Source of the DNA: Bacteroidota bacterium
GTDB lineage: Bacteria; Bacteroidota; Bacteroidia; B-17B0; Aurantibacillaceae
DNA: 64,000 nucleotides
Direction of reading: 5' to 3'
NCBI GenBank assembly: GCA_016702705.1
Contig: JADJDM010000001.1
Location: 372,001-436,000 of the forward strand
The notes under the pieces are model-generated. The model had not been told where the DNA came from. It made no database searches and saw only the letters and a list, made by a program, of their open reading frames with translations. Made by a program: the position numbers and the translations under genes. Every line of letters begins with the position of its first letter. The stretch's first letter is position 1. Shown in pieces: positions 9,701-17,868 of the stretch.

Positions 9701-10402
9701 GATACTTTGGTTGCAACAGTTGCTTATGAAGACGAAACTTATGTATTAGATACATTAACTGATTACAACCCAAATTCGAACTTTGAAGAATACACAATTA
9801 CTGCAGTTGATGATTGCGGTAACGAAGGACAAAAATCGGCTTATCATAGAACCATGTTTTTATCTACAAGTAATGGAACAGGTACAGTAAATCTTAATTG
9901 GAATTTATATGTTGGTCAAACAGTTAACTTCTATCAAATTTATCGCGATACAACAATTGCAGGAAACCAATGGGAATTGTTAGACGGCGCAATTAATCCT
10001 AATGTTACTGTTTGGGTTGATAATACTCCTCATCCAAACGGAAGATATAAAGTTGAGGTTGATTGGTTAACAAGTTGTGACCCTACTCGTGGAGCAATTA
10101 ACACAACACGTTCTAACATTAAGTCACCAAGTTCTGTAATTGGAATTAAAGAAGTGAAAAAATTAAATTCATTTACAATTGCTCCAAACCCAGCTAATGA
10201 TATCATTACATTAAATGTTACAGAAAAGGGAAATCATACAATAACAATAATTGATGCATTAGGTAAAATAGTTTATTCAGAAAACATATTGTTTAATGAT
10301 GATAAACACAACGTAAATATTTCTACTTTAGCTAGTGGTGTTTATTCTGTTTTGCTTTATAACGAGGCTGGAAAAACCTCTCAACTGTTGATTAAACAAT
10401 AA
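6773..10402 (+). CDS. Large multidomain surface protein with T9SS type A sorting domain
   Basis: A 1209-residue secreted protein. Residues 1-19 (MKKILLFAIGLVLSLTALSQ) are a signal peptide. Two fibronectin type III-like modules occupy about 25-285. A cadherin/PKD-like stretch follows, and a clear PKD domain lies at about 580-665 (WQWDFEYDGSANYTST). Several PKD-like/Ig-like units rich in CG and TNYTW motifs run to about 920, then Fn3-like modules to about 1120. The last 75 residues (FTIAPNPANDIITLNV, then GVYSVLLYN) are a type A sorting domain. No catalytic motif is visible, so an adhesive or structural role is inferred. Followed by a strong terminator. Confidence 0.9.
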   Translation: MKKILLFAIGLVLSLTALSQSSPPTLQASNVQITYKTTSGATISWTRGNGEGCVVVVHLFTNSNVTPPLSTTASYNPSTTFGSGTSLGSGNYIVYEGTGTSVFISGLNANTLYYAYVYEWNDYLNWISGTTTTYYNTSINSSMNEFFGTLDTSPSAASVVNSVTPSYTSATINVSTGTGADGRLIYLRPSAGTNAYPSDGYAYTASSTFGSGALLGGGYVVSSSTATSVAVTNLMPATTYSVYSHAYSDGTYPTTSAYSYNSRNYYTGSGYSFSTANYPPTITFSGASSSSICQDVSWQAISLNNITDGSTLENQTVTLSATSSNTSLIPNGNINISYNAGAGTATILYVAATGQYGTATISITANDGYATTPTTTVNYNVTVNPKPFAAGTTTINGNTGTSTVVFCGGTNVTASIPAVSFATGYNWNIPAGSTILSGANTNSITVSTPTVSAITNYTISVTPTNSCGNGTSTSRAVQVDPNPTTPVAGVDQINLCGGTAFLSANTVTGSNVGVWTLASGSPTPSIGSAVSSSTSISGLISPNSYAYVWNVSYTGSSCPTKRDTVIVNTNWAHPSCQPSANFSYSPISDVSASTVCVGTQLNFTDLSVSANQWQWDFEYDGSANYTSTSQNPSYTYNTVGTYSVYLNIYSNATSQFYNITKVINVVGAPSTPGMIFGTTNGICANSPNQYAYSLSSVTNATNYNWTLPTGANIVANPSNTSVVLMFAANAVPGNLSVNASNSCGTSANSDLMINISPLPVMPGAINGASIACQGEQNVSLTVPSITYATSYEWTLLDGSQTTTGTPSYSYDIGLNEIGGRVYVKGVNACGNGDSVNFNLNINPLPANVGGISGNTLLNLCPVAAAEAFSLSAVDNATNYTWNVSAGIINSGTGTNAISVDFTGVTGNVTIQAIPSNSCGVRDSSPVFNLSFSVVPVVDLCIISVDTASLYNEIYWARPATNDIDSFRVYRKVSALVDTLVATVAYEDETYVLDTLTDYNPNSNFEEYTITAVDDCGNEGQKSAYHRTMFLSTSNGTGTVNLNWNLYVGQTVNFYQIYRDTTIAGNQWELLDGAINPNVTVWVDNTPHPNGRYKVEVDWLTSCDPTRGAINTTRSNIKSPSSVIGIKEVKKLNSFTIAPNPANDIITLNVTEKGNHTITIIDALGKIVYSENILFNDDKHNVNISTLASGVYSVLLYNEAGKTSQLLIKQ

Positions 10403-10420
10403 GATTTAGTTAATTTTTAC

Positions 10421-10450
10421 AAAACCCGCTCATTTTCAGCGGGTTTTTTT
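10421..10450 (+). terminator. Rho-independent terminator
   Basis: Ten-base stem AAAACCCGCT (10421-10430) and AGCGGGTTTT (10438-10447) with a 7-base loop, followed by a T-run. It ends the T9SS gene transcript. Confidence 0.9.
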
Positions 10451-10515
10451 TATTTCAATCTTTTTTTTGTAATTCCTTTTTTATATATTTACTTAAACTT
10501 TTAAAATTTTTAAAC

Positions 10516-11649
10516 ATGGGATTATTTGATTTTGTAAAAAGCGAATTAATTGACGTCATTGAATGGGTTGACTCAAGTAATGATACTATTATTTGGAAAT
10601 TTCCACGTAAAAATGGAGATCATGAAATTAAAAACAATGCAAAGCTTACTGTAAGAGAAAGCCAGCAAGCTGTTTTTTTAAATGAAGGTGTTTTAGCAGA
10701 TGTATTCAAACCAGGTATGCATACGCTACAAACTCAAAACATGCCAATACTTGCTACATTAAAAGGATGGAAATATGGTTTTGATAGCCCTTTTAAAGCA
10801 GATGTATATTTCGTTTCTACTAAACAATTTGTTGATCAAAAATGGGGAACTAAAAATCCTATCACAATTGATGATGAACGTTTTGGTATGATTGAAGTAA
10901 GAGCATTTGGTAATTTTTCATACCGCGTAAGCGATGCAGGTTTATTCTTAAAAGAAATTGCAGGTACTGATACACATTTTACAACTGATGAAATATCTGA
11001 TCAATTAAAAACAAAAGTATTACGTAAGTTTACTGATATTGCTGCAAGTAGCAATCTTACTATAGATAAATTCGCTAGTAACCTAGATGAATTATCTGAT
11101 ATGGCAAAGGAAAAGTTGAATGATTATTTCATGACTTTAGGTTTGCAAATTTCTGATTTCAACGTTGAAAATGTTTCGATGCCAGAGGATATCAAAAAAG
11201 AAATTTTTGCTTACTCTCGTATGAATAAACAAGGCGATAATTGGACGAAGATGAATACCATGAATGTTATGAACACTGCTGCTGGTAACGAAGGCATGGG
11301 TGGAGCAGGAATGGGAATGGGTGTTGGAATGGGAATGGGAAATATGATGGGTAACATGATGGGTGGTATGATGAACAATCAAAACCAACAACAAAACAAC
11401 CAACAAATGGGTGGAATGAATACACCGCCACCGCCACCACAAATGAGTCAGTATTTTCTTGCTGTTAACGGTGCGCAAACTGGGCCGTTTACACCTCAAC
11501 AATTACAAGCAATGATTGCAACTGGGCAATTTAATGCAAACTCACAAGTTTGGAAAAATGGTATGCCTGCTTGGGGAGCTGCATCTAGCGTTCCTGAGTT
11601 ACAAGCGTTGTTTGGTGCAATGCCACCTCCACCGCCGCCAATTGGCTAA
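10516..11649 (+). CDS. SPFH-domain (YdjI/virion-core-like) protein with C-terminal GYF_2 domain
   Basis: A 377-residue cytosolic, membrane-associated protein. Residues about 1-245 are an SPFH/band 7-type domain of the YdjI or virion-core subfamily (IIWKFPRKNGDHEIKNNAKL, ESQQAVFLNEGVL, FGNFSYRVSD). A low-complexity Met/Gly linker of GMGMG and NMMGNMMGG repeats covers about 255-300. The C-terminal 55 residues (YFLAVNGAQTGPFTPQQLQ, then VWKNGMPAWG) are a GYF_2 domain, which usually binds peptides. It lies just before a zinc-ribbon membrane protein, an arrangement resembling Bacillus ydjI with ydjG, next to the PspA-type ydjF. A role in membrane stress is an inference. A terminator follows it. 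Confidence 0.87.
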   Translation: MGLFDFVKSELIDVIEWVDSSNDTIIWKFPRKNGDHEIKNNAKLTVRESQQAVFLNEGVLADVFKPGMHTLQTQNMPILATLKGWKYGFDSPFKADVYFVSTKQFVDQKWGTKNPITIDDERFGMIEVRAFGNFSYRVSDAGLFLKEIAGTDTHFTTDEISDQLKTKVLRKFTDIAASSNLTIDKFASNLDELSDMAKEKLNDYFMTLGLQISDFNVENVSMPEDIKKEIFAYSRMNKQGDNWTKMNTMNVMNTAAGNEGMGGAGMGMGVGMGMGNMMGNMMGGMMNNQNQQQNNQQMGGMNTPPPPPQMSQYFLAVNGAQTGPFTPQQLQAMIATGQFNANSQVWKNGMPAWGAASSVPELQALFGAMPPPPPPIG

Positions 11650-11663
11650 TAAATAAAACTAAT

Positions 11664-11694
11664 AAGTGCTGTGCGCAAGTGCAGCACTTTTTTT
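11664..11694 (+). terminator. Rho-independent terminator
   Basis: Stem AAGTGCTG (11664-11671) with CAGCACTT (11682-11689), then a run of seven or more T. It follows the SPFH gene. Confidence 0.85.
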
Positions 11695-11732
11695 ATTAAA
11701 TAATTTGTACTAATTAAATTATAGAAAATTTT

Positions 11733-12850
11733 ATGAGCGACGGATTTGACGAAAAAACTGCGGAAATAAATAAAAATCAAATTAAGTGTAAAGATTGTGC
11801 TGGTACATTAAATTTTGCTCCTGGCACTTCACACCTTAAATGTCAGTACTGCGGTACAGATAATGAAATTGTTATTGAAAAAGCAAATGCAGAAGAAATT
11901 GATTTCGAAACATTTCTTTCAGAAAAAGTACATACTTCAGAAGAACAAAAAATAAGTACCGTTAAATGTGGCGAGTGTGGTGCATCTACAACCCTTGCTC
12001 CAAACGTTACTTCTGATAATTGTCCGTTTTGTGCAACACCACTTATTATTGCTAATAGCTCAATAAAAAGTATTGTTAAACCCAAATACATGTTGCCTTT
12101 TAAAATCGATAGAAAAAGGCAGATGGATTGTTTAAAGATTGGGTTGGCGGCTTATGGTTTGCTCCCAATGATTTAAAAGCTTATGTAGAACATTCGAAAG
12201 AAAAATTAAACGGCATGTATATGCCTTATTGGACTTACGACTCTAACACAAGCACTGATTATAGTGGTATGCGTGGTGATTATTATTATGTTAGTGAATC
12301 CTATACTGACTCGGAAGGAAATTCGCAAACTCGTGAAGTAAGAAAAACTGCATGGACGCCATCAAGTGGATATGTGCACAATACCTTTGATGATATTTTA
12401 GTCTGTGCAAGTAAAGCTCTGCCCGATGAGATGACACGTGGCTTAGAACCTTGGGATTTACCCGAATTAGTAAATTATAACGAAGGTTTTTTAAGCGGCT
12501 TTAAGACCGAAAGCTATCAAATAGAAGTAAAAGAAGGTTTTGATGTTGCTAAAAAAGTAATGGAAGAGCCAATAAAAGAAACTATTAGAGGTGATATTGG
12601 CGGTGATGAACAACAAATAGTTACGGTTAACACTAAATACAACGATGTTACCTTTAAACATATTTTATTACCGCTTTGGATTAGTGCTTACCGTTATGGT
12701 GATAAACCTTATCGTTTTACCATTAATGCGCGTACTGGAGAAGTGCATGGCGAGCGCCCTTACAGTGCTATAAAGATTATCTTGTTAGTTGTTACCATTA
12801 TTGCTGTAATTGCTGGCGGAATTTATTTATGGAAATCTAGGCAGCAATAA
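11733..12850 (+). CDS. TFIIB-type zinc-ribbon membrane protein (YdjG-like), frameshifted
   Basis: Two overlapping reading frames (11733-12176 and from about 12113 to 12850) make one protein of about 372 residues. The N-terminus has two zinc ribbons, CKDCAG with CQYCG, and CGECG with CPFC. A conserved core includes YMPYWTYDSNTSTDYSG, and a single C-terminal membrane helix (IILLVVTIIAVIAGGIYLW) lies just before the end. The break is in an A-run at 12113-12117. Five A are present, and adding one restores RKKADGLFKDWVGGLWF across the junction. I therefore read it as one gene with a one-base homopolymer deletion, probably a sequencing error. Function unknown. Its pairing with the SPFH gene recalls YdjG/YdjI. 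Confidence 0.8.
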
Positions 12851-12874
12851 ACTTGTAAAGCGTTAAAAAATTGT

Positions 12875-12882
12875 TATTTTTG
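12875..12882 (+). promoter_or_regulatory. -7 promoter box (TATTTTTG)
   Basis: TATTTTTG fits TAnnTTTG and lies 21 bases before the DUF5606 start codon. Confidence 0.55.
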
Positions 12883-12903
12883 CAGTCCCTTTAAAACTAT
12901 ATT

Positions 12904-13449
12904 ATGAACTTAAGTGGAATTATTTCAATCAATGGCATGGCTGGCTTGTTTAAAGTTGTTGCTAGCTCTAAAAACGGTGTAATCGTTGAATCGTTAACAG
13001 AAAAAAAACGTTTTCCTGTTTTTGGTTCAAGTAAAATTAGTGCTTTAGAAGACATTAGCATGTTTGCTGAAAGTGGCGACAAACCTATTTCTGAAATCAT
13101 GAAATCGATTTTTGATAAAGAAAAAGGTGGAAAAGCATTAGACCACAAAGCTGATGATAAAGCCGTTGAAGCTTATTTTTCTGAAATACTTGCTGATTAT
13201 GACAAAGAAAGAGTTTATATATCTAACATGCGCAAACTTTTTAACTGGTATAATTTATTGCACGAAACAGATAATTTAAAAGTTGCTGAAACTGCTGAGG
13301 AATCAGAAGGAAAAAAACCAAAGTTAACAGCTGAAGAAAAGAAAAAAGTTGCTGCTGCAAGTGCAGGTGCTAAAAAAGATAACGCAAAAGTAAAAACATC
13401 TGCAGGTAACAGAAAAACTACTGGTGTTAGAAAAGCAGGAACTGCTTAA
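12904..13449 (+). CDS. DUF5606 family protein
   Basis: A 181-residue cytosolic protein of a family found in Bacteroidota. The N-terminal 50 residues (MNLSGIISINGMAGLFKVVA, then KKRFPVFGSSKISALEDISM) form the small beta-barrel-like domain that defines DUF5606. The middle is helical (DKERVYISNMRKLFNWYNLL), and the last 50 residues are Lys/Ala-rich and probably disordered. No signal peptide, membrane helix or catalytic motif. The biochemical role is unknown. It has its own -7 box and is followed by a terminator hairpin, so it is likely monocistronic. Confidence 0.87.
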   Translation: MNLSGIISINGMAGLFKVVASSKNGVIVESLTEKKRFPVFGSSKISALEDISMFAESGDKPISEIMKSIFDKEKGGKALDHKADDKAVEAYFSEILADYDKERVYISNMRKLFNWYNLLHETDNLKVAETAEESEGKKPKLTAEEKKKVAAASAGAKKDNAKVKTSAGNRKTTGVRKAGTA

Positions 13450-13469
13450 TAAGATTTAATTTATTAGCG

Positions 13470-13507
13470 GGCGCATGATTCATTGAGTTATGCGCCTTCT
13501 TTTTTTA
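13470..13507 (+). terminator. Rho-independent terminator
   Basis: Stem GGCGCAT (13470-13476) with ATGCGCC (13490-13496), then TTC and a long T-run. It separates the DUF5606 and DUF502 genes. Confidence 0.8.
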
Positions 13508-13520
13508 AATAAAATAGAAA

Positions 13521-14093
13521 ATGAAACTATTCAGGTATTTTACGCAAGGCTTATTGGTACTGGTTCCTATCAGTATTACCATTATGATTTTGCTTAAAAT
13601 TTACTCGGTATTAAGTGCATTATTTGTTAAGCTTAATTTGCCTGCCGATAATTTTATAAGTGTTATTGCAATTGCCTTAATTGTTGTTGCAGCAGTTATA
13701 CTTATCGGAATTTTTGCTTCTTCTTTTTTGTTTCAAGGTATGTTTTCTTTCTTCGAAAAAATACTTGAAAACACTCCAGGCATAAAACATGTTTACTCTC
13801 CAGTAAAAGATTTTATGCAAGCCTTTGTTGGGAATAAAAAGAAATTTAACAAACCCGTTTTAGTAATGACAAACCCCGCTGCCGAAATAGAAGAAATGGG
13901 ATTTATTACCAACGAAGATTTAAGCGATTTTCATATAAAAGATAAAGTAGCTGTATATATGCCACACTCGTATGCTTTTTCAGGTAAATTGCTTTTTGTA
14001 CCTAAACAGCACATTAAAATAATTGACGCCAAATCAGGCGACACCATGAAATTTATTGTAACCGGTGGTGTTGCAGATGTAGGAGAGGAATAA
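13521..14093 (+). CDS. DUF502 family membrane protein
   Basis: A 190-residue inner-membrane protein of the DUF502 family. Two hydrophobic helices lie at about residues 8-32 (GLLVLVPISITIMILL) and 46-72 (VIAIALIVVAAVILIGIFAS). The family-typical segment TPGIKHVYSPVKDFMQAF follows, then a soluble C-terminal half with VLVMTNPAAEIEEMGFIT and VAVYMPHSYAFSGKL. The family is widespread in Gram-negative bacteria but its function is not established. It begins after a terminator and precedes an exported coiled-coil protein that has its own promoter. Confidence 0.9.
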   Translation: MKLFRYFTQGLLVLVPISITIMILLKIYSVLSALFVKLNLPADNFISVIAIALIVVAAVILIGIFASSFLFQGMFSFFEKILENTPGIKHVYSPVKDFMQAFVGNKKKFNKPVLVMTNPAAEIEEMGFITNEDLSDFHIKDKVAVYMPHSYAFSGKLLFVPKQHIKIIDAKSGDTMKFIVTGGVADVGEE

Positions 14094-14098
14094 ATTCA

Positions 14099-14106
14099 TA
14101 TATTTG
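14099..14106 (+). promoter_or_regulatory. -7 promoter box (TATATTTG)
   Basis: An exact TAnnTTTG match 42 bases before the ATG at 14149. Confidence 0.55.
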
Positions 14107-14148
14107 AATGTGGCATAATTAATGCTTTTTGAAACAAAAATTTATATC

Positions 14149-14814
14149 ATGAAAAACATCGCACTTACCCTTTCATTTGTTTGTTTAAGCCTATTAGGTT
14201 TTTCACAAGCAGTAAATATTTCCGAATCGAGCGAAAACTTTTCTACTGGAAAACAAAATGCAGTGGTTGCAACCTTTAAACACAGCGATAAAGACAAGGT
14301 AGAAAAAGAATGGAAAAATTTAATGAAGGATTTTAATCCTGAACATGTTAGCGATAAAAAACATGAATACTTTTTTGATAACACAAAGTTTACAACTATT
14401 AGCGCAAACACCATTGATGTATATTCGATTGTATTAGGAAAAGACGGTGAAATACGTTTAATGGCTGCTTTTGATTTAGGTGGAGCTTATGCAAACTCAT
14501 CAACACACTCCAAAGAAATTGCCTATTTTAAAGTAATTATGAAAGATTTTGCAATTAAAATGGTGAAACAAGATTTAGAAGAAAAAATGAAAGATGCTTC
14601 CAAATTACTTGCCAAAACAACTGATAAAAGAGAAGGTCTTGAAAAAGACAATAAAAATTTAGACCAAGATATTGTTGATTATAAAGAGAAAATTAAAAAG
14701 GCCGAAAGTAAAATAGAAGAGAACAAAAAAGAGATAGAAACTAAGAAAAAAGAAGAAGCCGAACAGCAAAAAGCTGTTGAGGAGTTGAAGAAGAAAATTG
14801 GAGATGTGAAATAA
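14149..14814 (+). CDS. Exported protein of unknown function with C-terminal coiled coil
   Basis: I do not recognise this family. The start at 14149 is chosen because the translation then begins MKNIALTLSFVCLSLLGFSQ, a signal peptide; an ATG 27 bases upstream would bury it. The mature part has a small alpha/beta domain (residues about 21-125, with KDKVEKEWKNLMKDFNPE and an IDVYSIVLGKDGEIRL strand). It then continues as a charged helix of about 80 residues, very rich in Lys and Glu with heptad-like spacing, which is a probable coiled coil. No sorting domain or lipobox, so it is probably periplasmic. It is monocistronic. Confidence 0.75.
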   Translation: MKNIALTLSFVCLSLLGFSQAVNISESSENFSTGKQNAVVATFKHSDKDKVEKEWKNLMKDFNPEHVSDKKHEYFFDNTKFTTISANTIDVYSIVLGKDGEIRLMAAFDLGGAYANSSTHSKEIAYFKVIMKDFAIKMVKQDLEEKMKDASKLLAKTTDKREGLEKDNKNLDQDIVDYKEKIKKAESKIEENKKEIETKKKEEAEQQKAVEELKKKIGDVK

Positions 14815-14856
14815 TCACATTTTCCTTAAAAAAACACCCTATCTCCCCCAAATTCT

Positions 14857-14864
14857 TATCTTTG
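14857..14864 (+). promoter_or_regulatory. -7 promoter box (TATCTTTG) for the nucleotide-sugar operon
   Basis: An exact TAnnTTTG match 16 bases before the wlbB-like ATG. The five genes after it are closely spaced and could be read from this promoter. Confidence 0.6.
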
Positions 14865-14880
14865 TTATCCTAATTTAAGT

Positions 14881-15462
14881 ATGGAAAACAAGGATTATTT
14901 TGCGCACCCATCTGCAATAATTGATGAAGGTTGCACTATTGGAAAAGGAACCAAGATTTGGCATTTCTCTCACATTATGCCCAATTGTGTTTTGGGCGAA
15001 AATTGTAACATCGGTCAAAATGTTGTTATTTCTCCTGAAGTAGTGCTTGGTCGCAATGTAAAAGTTCAAAACAATGTTTCTATTTATACCGGCGTAACTT
15101 GCGATGATGATGTTTTTCTTGGACCATCCATGGTTTTTACAAATGTAATTAATCCACGTAGCGCCGTTAATCGTAAAAACGAATATGCTAAAACACATGT
15201 TGGAATTGGAGCCACGATAGGCGCAAACGCTACTATTGTTTGTGGACATAATATTGGAAAATTTGCTTTCATTGGTGCTGGAGCTGTTGTAACAAAACAT
15301 GTTCCTGCTTATGCATTGTTAGTTGGTAACCCCGCAAGACAAATAGGTTGGATGAGTGAAAATGGCCATCGTTTACAGTTTGATGAAAATAACATTGCAA
15401 CTTGTCCCGAATCAACACATCAATATAGATTAGATAGTAACACAGTTACAAGAATAGTATAA
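14881..15462 (+). CDS. wlbB: WlbB/WbpD-type N-acetyltransferase (UDP-GlcNAc3NA 3-N-acetyltransferase)
   Basis: A 193-residue left-handed parallel beta-helix acetyltransferase. Hexapeptide repeats such as IGKGTKIWHFSHIM, IGQNVVISPEVVLGRNV and IGANATIVCGHNIGKFAFIGAGA run through residues 20-150. The segment VFTNVINPRSAVNRKNEY is typical of the WlbB/WbpD group, which acetylates the 3-amino group of UDP-2-acetamido-3-amino-2,3-dideoxy-glucuronate. It sits directly before the matching dehydrogenase WlbA and a UDP-HexNAc 6-dehydrogenase, which supports the assignment. The aminotransferase that would supply its substrate (WlbC/WbpE) is not in the window. Confidence 0.87.
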   Translation: MENKDYFAHPSAIIDEGCTIGKGTKIWHFSHIMPNCVLGENCNIGQNVVISPEVVLGRNVKVQNNVSIYTGVTCDDDVFLGPSMVFTNVINPRSAVNRKNEYAKTHVGIGATIGANATIVCGHNIGKFAFIGAGAVVTKHVPAYALLVGNPARQIGWMSENGHRLQFDENNIATCPESTHQYRLDSNTVTRIV

Positions 15463-15469
15463 TTATATT

Positions 15470-16504
15470 ATGACTAAAATAAAATTCGCTGTAATAGGCC
15501 AAGGACATATAGGAAAGCGACATGCTGAAATGGTTAGAAGAAATGCTGACTGCGAACTAGTTGCTGTGTGTGATGTTCTTCCAAAAGATAAATTAGGTTT
15601 AGAGTCTATTACAGAAAAACATTATACATCAGTTGACGAAATGCTTGCTGCTCATCCTGAGATTGAAGTTGTGAATGTGTGTACACCAAACGGTTTACAT
15701 TTTGAACACGCACACAAAGCTTTAGAAGCAGGAAAAAATGTAGTGGTTGAAAAACCAATGGCACTAAGCAAAGCTGATTGCGAAAAATTAATTTACGAAG
15801 CACTACACCAACATAAAACTGTTTTTTGTGTAATGCAAAATCGTTACTCTCCACCAAGCGCTTGGTTAAAAGAATTAATGGATAACAAAACATTGGGTGA
15901 TATTTACATGGTTCAACTTAACTGTTATTGGAACCGTGACGAACGTTATTACAAACCAGGCAACTGGAAAGGCACACAAAATTTAGATGGAGGAACTTTG
16001 TTTACACAATTCAGTCACTGGATAGATATTATGTATTGGTTGTTTGGTGATATAAAAAACATACAAGCAAAGTTTGCCGATTTTAATCACAAAACAACAA
16101 CTGATTTTGAAGACAGTGGTTTTGTGAATTTTGATTTTGTGAATGGTGGCATGGGTTCTATTAACTATAGTACTGCTGTGTGGGACAAAAACTTAGAAAG
16201 CTCTTTAACCATTGTTGGAAGTAAAGGAAGCGTTAAAGTTGGCGGACAATACATGGATCAAGTGGATGTGTGCAATATAAAAGATTATGTAATGCCCGAG
16301 CTAGCCGCTGTTAATCCTGCAAATGATTATGGTGCTTACAAAGGTTCTGCAAACAATCACAGTAGTGTAATTGAAAATGTTGTAGATACAATTAAAGGAA
16401 AACATAAAATTACAACAAACGCATTAGAAGGTTTAAAAGTTGTAGATATCATCGAACGTATTTATGAATTAAGACCAAGCAGTGTATTAAAATCAAACAA
16501 CTAA
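15470..16504 (+). CDS. wlbA: Gfo/Idh/MocA oxidoreductase, WlbA/WbpB type
   Basis: A 344-residue NAD-dependent oxidoreductase, probably oxidising the 3-hydroxyl of UDP-GlcNAcA. The Rossmann motif VIGQGHIGKRHAEM is at residues 6-19. The conserved Lys of the family is in VVEKPMALSKADCE near residue 97, and a C-terminal Gfo/Idh fold includes GNWKGTQNLDGGTLFTQFSHWIDIM-like sequence with the histidine expected in the active site. It starts 7 bases after wlbB and is followed 26 bases later by the UDP-HexNAc dehydrogenase. The order suggests a module for a diacetamido-uronic acid sugar for lipopolysaccharide or capsule. Confidence 0.87.
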   Translation: MTKIKFAVIGQGHIGKRHAEMVRRNADCELVAVCDVLPKDKLGLESITEKHYTSVDEMLAAHPEIEVVNVCTPNGLHFEHAHKALEAGKNVVVEKPMALSKADCEKLIYEALHQHKTVFCVMQNRYSPPSAWLKELMDNKTLGDIYMVQLNCYWNRDERYYKPGNWKGTQNLDGGTLFTQFSHWIDIMYWLFGDIKNIQAKFADFNHKTTTDFEDSGFVNFDFVNGGMGSINYSTAVWDKNLESSLTIVGSKGSVKVGGQYMDQVDVCNIKDYVMPELAAVNPANDYGAYKGSANNHSSVIENVVDTIKGKHKITTNALEGLKVVDIIERIYELRPSSVLKSNN

Positions 16505-16530
16505 TTTTAGAAAGCAATAAACATTTACAT

Positions 16531-17823
16531 ATGAATATTTACGACAAAATTTTAAAGAAAGACGCAAAGATTGCTGTTATTGGTTTAGGTTACGTTGGCT
16601 TACCAATTGCACTTGCATTTGCTAAAAAAGTAAAAGTAATTGGTTTCGATATTAACGAAAAACGCGTTAATATGATGAAAAAAGGAATTGACCCAAGTAA
16701 CGAATTGACGAAAGCTGATTTTAAAGGTGCAGATATTACTTTTACGCACAAATTAGAAGAATTAAAAGAGGCTAACTTTTTTATCATTGCTGTTCCTACT
16801 CCAATTGATGAACACAATTTGCCTGATTTAAAACCTCTAATTGGTGCATCAACCACAGTTGGTAAAGTGTTGAAAAAAGGTGATTACGTTGTTTATGAAT
16901 CAACTGTTTACCCAGGTTGTACAGAAGATGATTGTATTCCTGTGTTAGAAGCACATTCGAAATTAAAATTTGTAAAAGATTTTAAAGTTGGGTATTCTCC
17001 TGAGCGTATTAACCCAGGAGATAAAGAACATACCATTACCAAAATTTTAAAAATAGTTTCGGGTTGCGATAAAGAAAGTTTAGAAAACATTGCTAAAACT
17101 TACGAAATTATTGTTGAACCAGGAACACACAGAGCTGCTAGTATCAAAGTTGCCGAAGCTGCAAAAATTATTGAGAACACACAACGTGATGTTAACATTG
17201 CATTGATGAATGAGTTATCCATCATCTTCTCACGTTTAGGAATTAATACCTACGATGTATTAGAAGCCGCAGGTACTAAATGGAATTTCTTAAAATTCTT
17301 CCCAGGTTTAGTTGGCGGACATTGCATTGGTGTTGATCCTTATTACCTAACCTACAAAGCAGAAGCTTTAGGATACCACGCGCGTGTTATTAATAGCGGA
17401 CGTTATGTGAATGATAGCATGGGTTTTTATGTTGCTAAAACAACCGTTAAAAAAATTATTGCTGCTGGCAAAAACATTAGCAAATCAAAAGTGCTTGTAA
17501 TGGGGGCTACATTTAAAGAAGATGTAAGTGACATTAGAAATAGTAAAGTTGCTGATATTGTAAAAGAATTAAAATCTTTTGGAGTTAAAGTTGAAATTGT
17601 TGACCCACATGCTGATAACGAAGAGTTAATGCACGAATATGGTTTTGGTTTAAACAAACAAGGTAAAGGTTATGACGGAGTTATTGTTGCCGTAAATCAT
17701 AAAGAATACAAAACATTAGATGAAAAATTCTTTAAATCTATTCTTTCAAATAAAGGTGTATTAGTTGATGTTAAAGGAATGTACAGGGGCAAGATGAAGG
17801 GGTTAACTTATTGGAGCTTGTAA
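16531..17823 (+). CDS. tviB: UDP-N-acetylhexosamine 6-dehydrogenase (TviB/WbpA/WbpO type)
   Basis: A 430-residue nucleotide-sugar dehydrogenase that oxidises C6 of UDP-GlcNAc or UDP-GalNAc with two NAD+ to the uronic acid. It has an N-terminal Rossmann motif AVIGLGYVGLPIALAFA (residues 15-31), the TVYPGCTEDDCIPVLE segment, and a central helix with IKVAEAAKIIENTQRDVNIA. The catalytic cysteine is in GGHCIGVDPYYLT near residue 265, and the C-terminal NAD-like domain has MGATFKEDVSDIRNS. The TviB/WbpO subgroup is favoured by these motifs. Which hexosamine is used cannot be told from sequence. It provides the substrate for WlbA upstream. Confidence 0.88.
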   Translation: MNIYDKILKKDAKIAVIGLGYVGLPIALAFAKKVKVIGFDINEKRVNMMKKGIDPSNELTKADFKGADITFTHKLEELKEANFFIIAVPTPIDEHNLPDLKPLIGASTTVGKVLKKGDYVVYESTVYPGCTEDDCIPVLEAHSKLKFVKDFKVGYSPERINPGDKEHTITKILKIVSGCDKESLENIAKTYEIIVEPGTHRAASIKVAEAAKIIENTQRDVNIALMNELSIIFSRLGINTYDVLEAAGTKWNFLKFFPGLVGGHCIGVDPYYLTYKAEALGYHARVINSGRYVNDSMGFYVAKTTVKKIIAAGKNISKSKVLVMGATFKEDVSDIRNSKVADIVKELKSFGVKVEIVDPHADNEELMHEYGFGLNKQGKGYDGVIVAVNHKEYKTLDEKFFKSILSNKGVLVDVKGMYRGKMKGLTYWSL

Positions 17824-17868
17824 CTATTGAAGAAGTAAGATTGAAAATTAAATAACTAATTGTAACAC

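Noticed and set aside
11137..11502. A His-rich minus-strand reading frame in the SPFH gene
   Set aside because: It is the antisense shadow of the Met/Gly-rich linker (ATG/GGN codons read as CAT on the other strand).
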